Of a DNA stretch of 5,913 nt, positions 1 to 5,913 are shown one piece after another (the first letter of the stretch is position 1; every line of letters starts with the position of its first letter). Under the pieces are notes generated by a model. It had not been told where the DNA came from. It saw only the letters and a list, made by a program, of their open reading frames with translations, and did no database searches. This stretch comes from a bacterium. Its GTDB lineage: Bacteria; Planctomycetota; UBA1135; UBA2386. The stretch is from assembly GCA_011051855.1 (NCBI GenBank), contig DRKG01000526.1, positions 1-5,913 on the forward strand, in the 5' to 3' direction. Position numbers and translations under genes: made by a program.

Positions 1-3000
1 AACTCGATGACGTCGACGCGCTCGAACGGGCCACGGCCGGTTTCGCCCGAAGCGATCGTCAACGGCGCGTGTTGTTCGCGGCGGCGCTCGACGACCACGA
101 TGCCACCCGTCTGACCTGGCGCATGATCGCGCTGTTGCAGGCTCTGGCCCGTCACGATGTCGTCGACGGCACCCGCTTCGTCGCGCTGACCGCGCACGCG
201 CTCGCGGTTGCCGGTGAACCGCTGCGCCACCCGGGACCGGCGGCGCTCGCCGGCCTGCTGCGGGTCGTGCCCCGCGAGTTCCAGCAGGTGCGTGCGGTAG
301 CGGTCGATGTCGATGAGGCCGCCATGGCCGAGCCTGCGGTGCTTGCCGCCAGGCTGCGCCGGGAAACGGAGGCTTCCGGCGGCGAACTCGGTATCGCCGT
401 GCGCGGTGGGTTGCGCCACACACAGGAACTGGCGCCGATCGACGCCGGCGAGGCATCGCCTCCGGCTTGGCCGCGTGGCTCGACTTGGTGGATCTCGGGC
501 GGTCTGGGCGGCATCGGCTTGCGGCTCGCGGAGCACCTGGCGCGCACGTGTGCCGCGCGGCTCGTGTTGTTGTCGCGACGGGGTTTGCCGCCGCGTGACC
601 TGTGGGCGGACTGGGCTGCGCTGCGCACCGGTGATCGGGTTGCGCAGTTGATCGCTCGTGTGCGCGCGCTGGAGGAGCTCGGCGCCGAGGTCGAGGTGGT
701 TGCAGCGGATGTCGCCGATCGCGAATCGATGGCCAACTGCGTGCAGATCGCGACGACCCGCTTCGGCTCGCCGTTCGGCATCGTGCACGCTGCCGGCGTG
801 CTCGATGACGGGCCGTTGTTGACGCGCACCCGCGAACGCACCGAAGCCATGCTGCGACCGAAGATCGAGGGTGCGATGGTGCTCGACGAATGCACCGCTC
901 GCTTCGAACCGCAGCGCTTCGTCGTGTTCGGTTCGACCAGTGGCCTCGCCGGCATTCCCGGCCAGTGTGACTACGCGGCCGCCAACGCCGCGCTCGATGC
1001 GTTCGCGCATTGGCGCGATGCGAGTCGTCCGGGGCGCACGGTCGCGATCGACTGGGGCATCTGGCAGGACGCGGGCATGCTGGTGCAGGACGAGCAACTC
1101 TCGATGCCGGCTCCGACGTGGCTCGGAGAGCGGTGCGAACGCGGCGGCGCGGTCGAGTTCCTCGCGATGTGGTCGCCGGCGACGCACTGGATGATCGGCG
1201 AGCACCGGGTGCGCGACGGCGACTGTGTGATGCCGGGCACCGGTCACGTCGAGCTGATGGTGGCGGCGGTGCAGGCGGTCGCCGAAGCCGCGCAAGTCAC
1301 CTTGGAGGGAGTCGAGTTTCGCACTCCGCTCGCGTTCCCGGGTGACGCGCCGCGCGCGGTCGTGGTGCAGGTGCGCGCGCGATCGGGCGGCTATCAGGTC
1401 GTGGTGGCGAGTGCCGCCAGCGAACGGCACGAGGAGCACGAGCGCAGCACGCACGCGCAGGCGTTCGCGCGAGTCGGTGCCGCCGGCGATGCCGTGCTCG
1501 ATGTGCCGACGCTGCGTGCCGCCGCACCGACGGAGTGTGAGCCCGAGAGCGACCAGGCACGCCACGTGGCGTTCGGTCCGCGGTGGCGCTGCATCGAGCG
1601 CGTTGCGGTCGGCGACGGCCATGTGTTCGCCGAGCTGCACCTGCCCGAACCGTTCGCTGCCGACCTCGACGAGCACAAGAGCCATGCCGCCTTGCTCGAC
1701 ATGGCGTTCGGTTGCGGCATCCGGCTCTTGTCCGCAGGCCACGACGACGCCCTGTTCGTGCCGGTCGGCTGTGAGCGCATCGTCGTGCACGGCCGGCTGC
1801 CAGCGCGGTTGGTCAGTTCGGTGCGGTTGCGCGACAACGATGCGCACGCGCGCTTGGGAACGCTCGACGTGACCCTGGCGACCCCGGGCGGCGTGGTGGT
1901 GGCCGAGTTGCTCGGCCTGTCGCTGTATGGCGTGCGCGGCAACTTCGGCGGGGCCACCGCGAGCGCGGAAGCTCCCGCCAAGGTGGCTGTGGGTTCGCCG
2001 ACGCCGACGCAGGAGCCGAAGGCGCCGACGCCGCGCATCGCCGCGATCCTGGCCCGCGGCATCACTGCTCCCGAAGGCATGGCCGGGTTCGAGCGTGCTC
2101 TCGCAACCGGTTTGCCGCGAGTCGTGGTGTCGTCGCTCGATGTCGCCCGGACGGCGGATTGGCTGGCACTGCCGCCCGCAGCACCGCGCCCGGTGCGCAT
2201 CGAAGCCGGTGACGAACGAGCCGACACGGCCGCGGAGGCACCGCGCGACGACACCGAACGGGCGTTGGCGACCGCGTTCTCCGAGTTGCTCGGCGTCGAC
2301 GCCCCGGGCATCGACGACGACTTCTTCGAACTGGGGGGACATTCGCTGCTGGCCGTGCGGCTGTTCGCGCGGATCCACAAGGACTTCGGCCTCGACCTGG
2401 AGCTCGCGACCCTGCTGTCGGCCGGCACCGTGCGCAAGCTCGCGGCGCTGGTGCGCGAGGAGCTGTCGCTACCCGAACCCGGCGATGCGCCGGCGCGCTC
2501 GGTCAGCGCACACAAGGGGCAGCACGTCGTGCCGATCCAGACCGACGGCAGCCGCCCGAACCTGTTCCTGGTGCACGGGGCCGGCGGCAACGTGCTCGGC
2601 TTCCGTGATCTGGCGCACTACTTCGGCAAGGACCAGCCGGTCTTCGGCTTGCAGGCGCGAGGCGTCGACGGCAAGCAGCCGCCGCACACGACGATCGCCG
2701 AAATGGCGCAGGCCTACCTTGCCGAAGTTCGCGAGGTGCAGCCACACGGGCCGTACTTCCTCGGTGGCTACAGCGGTGGCGGCGTGGTCGCCTACGAGAT
2801 GGCGCAGCTCCTGCGCGCGGTCGGCGAGCCGGTCGGGTTCGTCGGCATGATCGATTCGTGGTGCCCGCAGATGCCGCGCCGCGGCCGGCTCGCGCGCGCG
2901 CTGTTGCACACCGGCCGCATGCTGAAGAAGGGGCCGATGTATCCGATCGAGATCCTGCGCATCAAGCTGCAGCGACGCAGCGCTGCGCGCGACACGGAGC

Positions 3001-3320
3001 GGGCTCGTCAGGAAGGCGGCACGCTGCCGCAGGACAAGCGCGGCTTCGAAGTGCAGTTTGCGTTCGAGAACGCCTTCGCACAGCACGTGGTCGAGCCGTA
3101 TCCCGGTGATGTGTGGCTGTTCAAAGCCGAGGATCAACAGCACGGAACCCGCTACATCGTGGATGACAAGCTGGGCTGGGCGCCGTTCATCCAGGGCGAG
3201 CTGCACGTGCGGGCCTGTCCCGGCAACCACTTCACCATGTGCACCGAGCCGAACGTGCAGGTGCTGTGCCAGCACATGATGGCGGCCATGGATGCCGCGA
3301 TCGCGAAGGTCACCCGGTAG
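1..3320 (+). CDS. Type I polyketide synthase, C-terminal part (KR-DH-carrier-thioesterase), 5' end outside window
   Basis: The reading frame is open from base 3 to the TAG at 3318-3320 (1105 residues seen, counted from base 3), so the start is upstream. Residues about 1-150 fit the structural half of a ketoreductase. The catalytic half (about 157-360) has the NADPH loop GGLGGIG (166-172), LSRRG, and Lys287, Ser311, Tyr324 and Asn328 at the spacing of active KRs. An LDD motif (267-269) and Pro319 suggest a B-type KR giving a D-3-hydroxy product. A hotdog dehydratase follows (about 390-647) with His401 in HRVRDGDCVMPG and Asp566 in LLDMAFG. An Ala/Pro-rich linker and a KR-associated segment (677-714) lead to a carrier domain (about 749-819) with phosphopantetheine Ser781 in FFELGGHSLL, which looks NRPS-like. 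The C-terminal alpha/beta-hydrolase thioesterase (about 842-1098) shows Ser924 in GYSGG, Asp951 and His1076, an intact triad. The role is beta-keto reduction, dehydration and chain release in the cytoplasm. KS and AT are expected upstream. The product cannot be predicted. Confidence 0.95.
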   Translation, partial: LDDVDALERATAGFARSDRQRRVLFAAALDDHDATRLTWRMIALLQALARHDVVDGTRFVALTAHALAVAGEPLRHPGPAALAGLLRVVPREFQQVRAVAVDVDEAAMAEPAVLAARLRRETEASGGELGIAVRGGLRHTQELAPIDAGEASPPAWPRGSTWWISGGLGGIGLRLAEHLARTCAARLVLLSRRGLPPRDLWADWAALRTGDRVAQLIARVRALEELGAEVEVVAADVADRESMANCVQIATTRFGSPFGIVHAAGVLDDGPLLTRTRERTEAMLRPKIEGAMVLDECTARFEPQRFVVFGSTSGLAGIPGQCDYAAANAALDAFAHWRDASRPGRTVAIDWGIWQDAGMLVQDEQLSMPAPTWLGERCERGGAVEFLAMWSPATHWMIGEHRVRDGDCVMPGTGHVELMVAAVQAVAEAAQVTLEGVEFRTPLAFPGDAPRAVVVQVRARSGGYQVVVASAASERHEEHERSTHAQAFARVGAAGDAVLDVPTLRAAAPTECEPESDQARHVAFGPRWRCIERVAVGDGHVFAELHLPEPFAADLDEHKSHAALLDMAFGCGIRLLSAGHDDALFVPVGCERIVVHGRLPARLVSSVRLRDNDAHARLGTLDVTLATPGGVVVAELLGLSLYGVRGNFGGATASAEAPAKVAVGSPTPTQEPKAPTPRIAAILARGITAPEGMAGFERALATGLPRVVVSSLDVARTADWLALPPAAPRPVRIEAGDERADTAAEAPRDDTERALATAFSELLGVDAPGIDDDFFELGGHSLLAVRLFARIHKDFGLDLELATLLSAGTVRKLAALVREELSLPEPGDAPARSVSAHKGQHVVPIQTDGSRPNLFLVHGAGGNVLGFRDLAHYFGKDQPVFGLQARGVDGKQPPHTTIAEMAQAYLAEVREVQPHGPYFLGGYSGGGVVAYEMAQLLRAVGEPVGFVGMIDSWCPQMPRRGRLARALLHTGRMLKKGPMYPIEILRIKLQRRSAARDTERARQEGGTLPQDKRGFEVQFAFENAFAQHVVEPYPGDVWLFKAEDQQHGTRYIVDDKLGWAPFIQGELHVRACPGNHFTMCTEPNVQVLCQHMMAAMDAAIAKVTR
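3310..3320. other. Tail-to-tail gene overlap (11 bases)
   Basis: The minus-strand TGA (3310-3312) of the dehydratase and the plus-strand TAG (3318-3320) of the PKS lie within 11 shared bases. There is no intergenic space here and no hairpin followed by a T-tract near either stop, so any terminator must lie inside the opposite gene or the transcripts run into each other. Confidence 0.85.
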
Positions 3321-4296
3321 GCGCGCCGCGCTGGATGCACTCGGCGAAGGTCGCGGCGTCGACGTTGGCGCCGCAGACGATCAACCCGATCCGCTGGCCG
3401 GCGAGGCGCTGGTGGAGCTGCAGCATCGCCGCGGTCGCCGCTGCGCCGGCGGGCTCGACGGCCAGCTTGGCGTCGGCGAACAGCAGCCACATCGCCGCCC
3501 GCAGCTCGTCGTCGTCGACCCTTACCAGCTCGTCGATGTGGTCGCGGCACAGCGCGAACGAATACGGCAGGGCCATCGGTGCGCCGAGGCTGTCGGCGAT
3601 GGTGGCGACTCTGTCGATGCGCTGCGGGCAGCCGGCGGCGAAGCTCTGGTGCATCGAGTCGGCGCCGGTCGGTTCGACCCCGATCACCCGGCAGCGTGGC
3701 TGCAGTTGCTTGACCGCCGACGCGACGCCGGCGGCGAGGCCGCCGCCGCCGATCGGCACCAAGAGGGCATCGAGCTGACCGACCTGACGTAGGAACTCGA
3801 ACGCGAGCATGCCGCCGCCGAGGGCCATGTGTTCGCCTTCGAACGGGTGCACGAACGTGCGCCCCTCGCTGCGTTCGATCTCCTCCACGCGGGCGAAGGC
3901 CGTTTGGATGTCGTCGACCAGTTCGACTTCGGCGTCGAGTGCGCGCGCCGCGGCGACTCGGGCGGGGTTGGCATTCGACGGCATGACTACCTTGGCGTGG
4001 CAACCGACCGCGCGCGCCGCCCAGGCGACCGCCATCGCGTGGTTGCCGGCGCTGACCGCTGTCACGCCGCGCGCCCGCGCATCGTCGGCGAGCGCCTGCA
4101 TCGCCAGCAGCACGCCGCGCACCTTGAACGAGCCGGCATGCTGGAACAGTTCGAGCTTGAGCCAGATTCTCGCATCGCGCGGGCCGAGACTGGCGACCCG
4201 TTCGCCGAGCCATTGCCACGCTGGCGTCTCGCGCACGGCGCTGCCGAGGCGTCGCCGGGCCTCCTGGATCGATTGCAGCGAGGGGGGCTGGATCAT
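3310..4296 (-). CDS. PLP-dependent threonine/serine dehydratase (fold type II)
   Basis: This 328-residue protein has the length and motifs of the short, single-domain threonine/serine dehydratase group, which deaminates L-threonine or L-serine to 2-oxobutyrate or pyruvate plus ammonia. Lys58 in GSFKVRG is the Schiff-base lysine. SAGNHA (82-87) contacts the substrate carboxylate, GGGGL (183-187) is the PLP phosphate loop, and EPAGAAA (281-287) and CGANVD (308-313) match the family's C-terminal motifs. No ACT domain follows, so isoleucine feedback as in long biosynthetic IlvA is not expected. Serine racemase and hydroxyaspartate dehydratase share this fold and cannot be excluded. I chose the ATG at 4294-4296. 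The frame stays open to 4413, but that extension is low-complexity, Arg/Ser-rich, unlike the family, and would overlap the thioesterase gene. Upstream there is only a weak GAGA. The gene follows the thioesterase after 52 bases, probably in one transcript, and its TGA (3310-3312) lies inside the PKS gene on the other strand. Confidence 0.93.
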   Translation of the reverse strand: MIQPPSLQSIQEARRRLGSAVRETPAWQWLGERVASLGPRDARIWLKLELFQHAGSFKVRGVLLAMQALADDARARGVTAVSAGNHAMAVAWAARAVGCHAKVVMPSNANPARVAAARALDAEVELVDDIQTAFARVEEIERSEGRTFVHPFEGEHMALGGGMLAFEFLRQVGQLDALLVPIGGGGLAAGVASAVKQLQPRCRVIGVEPTGADSMHQSFAAGCPQRIDRVATIADSLGAPMALPYSFALCRDHIDELVRVDDDELRAAMWLLFADAKLAVEPAGAAATAAMLQLHQRLAGQRIGLIVCGANVDAATFAECIQRGAPTG

Positions 4297-4348
4297 GGAT
4301 CGTCTCGGTTCGTCCCGGTGGTGGTGGTCGACGCAATCCCGGGAGCCG

Positions 4349-4810
4349 CTACCAGCGGTGGAACGCCGGGTGGCCTTCTTCGACGGCGACGAACAGGCCG
4401 TCACAGGTCGCACAGATGCGGTCTCCGGCGGTCAGCGTGGCGGTGATGCGTGCGCGGTTGCCGTCGAGCTCCGCGAGCTGGGCGCGCAGGTGGACCGGCC
4501 CGTCGGTCGGGGTCGGACGCCGCAGTTGGATCGAGTACTCGGCCGTGACCGTGCACGGCGGTGTGTCGGTGCCGCGCGCCCGCATCAGGTGGTAGGCGGC
4601 CGTCCAGTTGCTGTGGCAATCGAGCAGCGCGCCGATGATGCCGCCGTTCAGCACGCCGGGGAAAGCCTGGTGCATCGTCTGCGGCTGCCACGTACAGATG
4701 ACGTCGTCGTCGGCGACGAAGCTCTTGATGCGAAGGCCGTCGCCGTTGGCGGGGCCGCACCCGAAGCAGGCGTTGTCGGGGGCGTAGCGATCCTGCAGGC
4801 TCTGCGTCAT
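4349..4810 (-). CDS. PaaI-family hotdog-fold thioesterase
   Basis: This 153-residue single hotdog-domain protein fits the PaaI/YbgC-like acyl-CoA thioesterases, which hydrolyse acyl thioesters in the cytoplasm, usually as oligomers. The N-terminus has CFGCGPANGDGL (15-26), a short motif typical of one PaaI subgroup. The central helix segment LNGGIIGALLD (54-64) is the active-site region, with Asp64 as the probable catalytic acid; Asn55 stands where many relatives have His in HGG. The segment after it, CHSNWTAAYHLM, is a recognisable signature of this subgroup. The substrate is unknown. The start is the ATG at 4808-4810, which puts CFGCG at the usual distance from the N-terminus. An in-frame ATG at 4859-4861 would add 17 residues, and the frame stays open to 5092, but that longer part would run into the divergent gene. 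No Shine-Dalgarno sequence is visible. It is the probable first gene of a two-gene unit with the dehydratase. A proofreading role for the PKS is possible but unsupported. Confidence 0.9.
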   Translation of the reverse strand: MTQSLQDRYAPDNACFGCGPANGDGLRIKSFVADDDVICTWQPQTMHQAFPGVLNGGIIGALLDCHSNWTAAYHLMRARGTDTPPCTVTAEYSIQLRRPTPTDGPVHLRAQLAELDGNRARITATLTAGDRICATCDGLFVAVEEGHPAFHRW

Positions 4811-4886
4811 GGCCGCGATGATGGAAGGGCGCGGTCGGGAGTGCGAGCCCCTGTTGTGCATTCCTTCGATGCGCCAAGATGGCGCC
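4811..4886. other. Short divergent intergenic region between thioesterase and oxidoreductase genes
   Basis: These 76 bases separate two divergent starts and so must hold any promoters for both directions, unless one gene is leaderless. I see no convincing -35/-10 pair on either strand and no good Shine-Dalgarno sequence at either start. The only visible structure is the inverted repeat at 4871-4885. If the longer alternative starts are used (4861 on the minus strand, 4869 on the plus strand), the gap shrinks to 7 bases, which argues for the shorter starts. Confidence 0.6.
4871..4885. repeat. Perfect inverted repeat GCGCCA-AGA-TGGCGC at the oxidoreductase start
   Basis: Two 6-base arms pair perfectly around a 3-base loop, ending one base before the ATG at 4887. 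As RNA it could form a GC-rich hairpin over the place where a ribosome binds; as DNA it could be a small operator. Six-base palindromes occur by chance in GC-rich DNA, so function is only a possibility. Confidence 0.35.
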
Positions 4887-5913
4887 ATGACAGCCACTCG
4901 TCGTTCGTTCCTCGGTGCCGCCGCATCGGCAACCTCTGGGCTGATGCTCGGCGATCTAGCCGCTCCGGGTGCGGCCCGGCGGCGGCGCGATCCGCGTGCG
5001 AAGGCTCGGCTGATGGTGATCGGAGTCGGCGGGCGCGGCGCGGCCAACCTCAGCGGCGTCGGCGACCAGGACATCAAGGTGTTGTGCGACATCGACCGTC
5101 GTCGACTCGAGAAAGCCGCCGCGCGTTTTCCCGATGCGCACCTGACCAGCGACTACCGCGAGATCCTGACCGACGCCGCCAAGTGTGAGGGGCTCGACGG
5201 CGTAGTGATCAGCACGCCCGACCACACCCACTACCATCCGACGATGTTGGCGCTGCAGCAGCGGCTCGACGTCTATACCGAGAAGCCGTTGACGCAGACG
5301 GTCGCCCAGGCACGGCGGCTGCTGGTCGCGGCGCAGGCGAACGGTTGCGTCACCCAGATGGGCACGCAGATCCACGCCAACGAGAACTTCCGTCGGGTCG
5401 TCGAGGCGGTGCGCGCTGGCGCGATCGGGACCGTGCGCGAGGTGACCGTGTTCGTCAACGGCACCGATTGGTCGGCGACGGCGTTGCCGGCGAGCGCCGA
5501 GGTGCCGGAGCACGTCGATTGGAACCAGTGGCTCGGCCCTGCCGAGGAACGCCCGTTCTCGCCCGGCTACCACCCGGCGGGCTGGCGGCGCTACTGGGCG
5601 TTCGGTGGTGGCACCACTGCGGACATGGCTTGCCATTACACCGACCTCGCGTTCTGGGCGCTCGATCTCGACGCGGCCACGTCGCTGCAGGCCGATGGCC
5701 CCGAGCCGCATCCCGAGTGCGCGCCGAACGCGCTGCGTTGCGTCTACGAGTTCCCGCGGCGCGGCGATCGTGCCGCCCTGACGCTGCGTTGGCATGCCGG
5801 CCGGGATCGCCCGCAGCAGGAACTCGCGGCGCGCGGTCTCGACGACGACTGGCGCAACGGCGTGCTGTTCCTCGGCGACGACGGTTGGCTGATCGGCGAC
5901 TACACCCGCATGC
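4887..5913 (+). CDS. Gfo/Idh/MocA-family oxidoreductase with Tat signal, 3' end outside window
   Basis: The frame is open from the ATG at 4887 to the right edge (342 complete residues), so the C-terminus is missing. The N-terminus reads TRRSFLGAAA, a twin-arginine signal with a weakly hydrophobic stretch to about residue 28 and a basic RRRR at 31-34. Export of a folded, cofactor-loaded protein is likely. A Rossmann nucleotide-binding domain follows, with GVGGRG (46-51), an acidic end of the second strand (CDID, 67-70), STPDHTH (109-115) and the family's EKP motif (132-134). The C-terminal domain shows GGGTTADMACHYTD (240-253), in which Asp246 and His250 match conserved residues of the family. 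Members oxidise or reduce sugars, inositols and related polyols with NAD(P), or act as hydrolases using bound NAD; the substrate cannot be read here. The start is uncertain, because an in-frame ATG at 4869 would add six residues before the Tat motif. There is no clear ribosome binding site. It is divergent from the thioesterase. Confidence 0.92.
   Translation, partial: MTATRRSFLGAAASATSGLMLGDLAAPGAARRRRDPRAKARLMVIGVGGRGAANLSGVGDQDIKVLCDIDRRRLEKAAARFPDAHLTSDYREILTDAAKCEGLDGVVISTPDHTHYHPTMLALQQRLDVYTEKPLTQTVAQARRLLVAAQANGCVTQMGTQIHANENFRRVVEAVRAGAIGTVREVTVFVNGTDWSATALPASAEVPEHVDWNQWLGPAEERPFSPGYHPAGWRRYWAFGGGTTADMACHYTDLAFWALDLDAATSLQADGPEPHPECAPNALRCVYEFPRRGDRAALTLRWHAGRDRPQQELAARGLDDDWRNGVLFLGDDGWLIGDYTRM

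Noticed and set aside
1995..2034. Repeated gccgacgcc-like units in the DH-carrier region
   Set aside because: They encode an Ala/Pro/Thr-rich interdomain linker and are too short and imperfect to call a repeat element.
1394..2590. Long minus-strand open frame (398 codons) opposite the PKS
   Set aside because: Its translation is low-complexity Ser/Arg/Ala-rich with no domain, while the plus strand encodes clear DH, carrier and TE motifs. Long antisense frames are expected in GC-rich genes.
3320..3327. Palindrome GGCGCGCC just after the PKS stop as a terminator
   Set aside because: It is only an 8-base palindrome with no loop and no following T-tract, and it lies inside the dehydratase gene.
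3152..4336. Minus-strand frame of 394 codons covering the dehydratase region
   Set aside because: It is Arg/Ala-rich and overlaps the dehydratase in another frame on the same strand; the dehydratase frame has all PLP motifs.
4297..4413. N-terminal extension of the dehydratase to 4413
   Set aside because: The 39 extra residues are low-complexity and do not resemble the family, and they would overlap the end of the thioesterase gene.
3809..5188. Plus-strand frame of 459 codons spanning three genes
   Set aside because: It crosses the dehydratase, the thioesterase and the start of the oxidoreductase out of frame, and the translation shows no family motif.
4956..5795. Minus-strand frame of 279 codons opposite the oxidoreductase
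   Set aside because: It is the complement of the clearly conserved Gfo/Idh/MocA frame and has no recognisable domain.

Overview
The window is a GC-rich (visibly well above 60 percent), densely coding stretch of bacterial chromosome with four genes: the 3' end of a large modular polyketide synthase (PKS), two small metabolic enzymes on the opposite strand, and the 5' part of a Tat-exported oxidoreductase. A Tat signal on a Gfo/Idh/MocA-type protein, three genes without a clear Shine-Dalgarno sequence, and a type I PKS together suggest a high-GC Planctomycetota or another environmental phylum with similar habits (Acidobacteriota, myxobacteria-like). This is an inference from style; there is no rRNA or marker gene in the window.

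Layout: 1-3320 (+) is the C-terminal part of a type I PKS. It is open at the left edge, so the ketosynthase and acyltransferase, if present, lie upstream. The visible order is ketoreductase (KR), dehydratase (DH), carrier protein, thioesterase (TE). The DH comes after the KR and sits between the KR core and a conserved segment that I recall as normally following the KR directly. Catalytic residues of all four domains are visible. The gene ends with a chain-releasing TE, so this polypeptide carries the last step of its assembly line.

3310-4296 (-) is a PLP-dependent threonine/serine dehydratase. Its stop codon lies inside the end of the PKS gene, giving an 11-base tail-to-tail overlap. 4349-4810 (-) is a PaaI-type hotdog thioesterase, 52 bases upstream of the dehydratase and probably co-transcribed with it. 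4887-5913 (+) is the start of a Gfo/Idh/MocA-family protein with a twin-arginine signal, divergent from the thioesterase and cut by the right edge. The 76-base divergent gap holds one short perfect inverted repeat and no convincing sigma-70 promoter.

The PKS uses one visible reductive loop: the KR would reduce a beta-keto thioester, the DH would remove water to give an enoyl thioester, and the TE would release the chain from the carrier. The three downstream genes look like general metabolism and nothing in the sequence ties them to the polyketide, although a hotdog thioesterase next to a PKS could in principle act on acyl thioesters. I found no RNA gene, CRISPR array, mobile element or long repeat. 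The most notable feature is the PKS domain order; it is unusual against the textbook module, but I believe related proteins exist, so I do not claim a new system.
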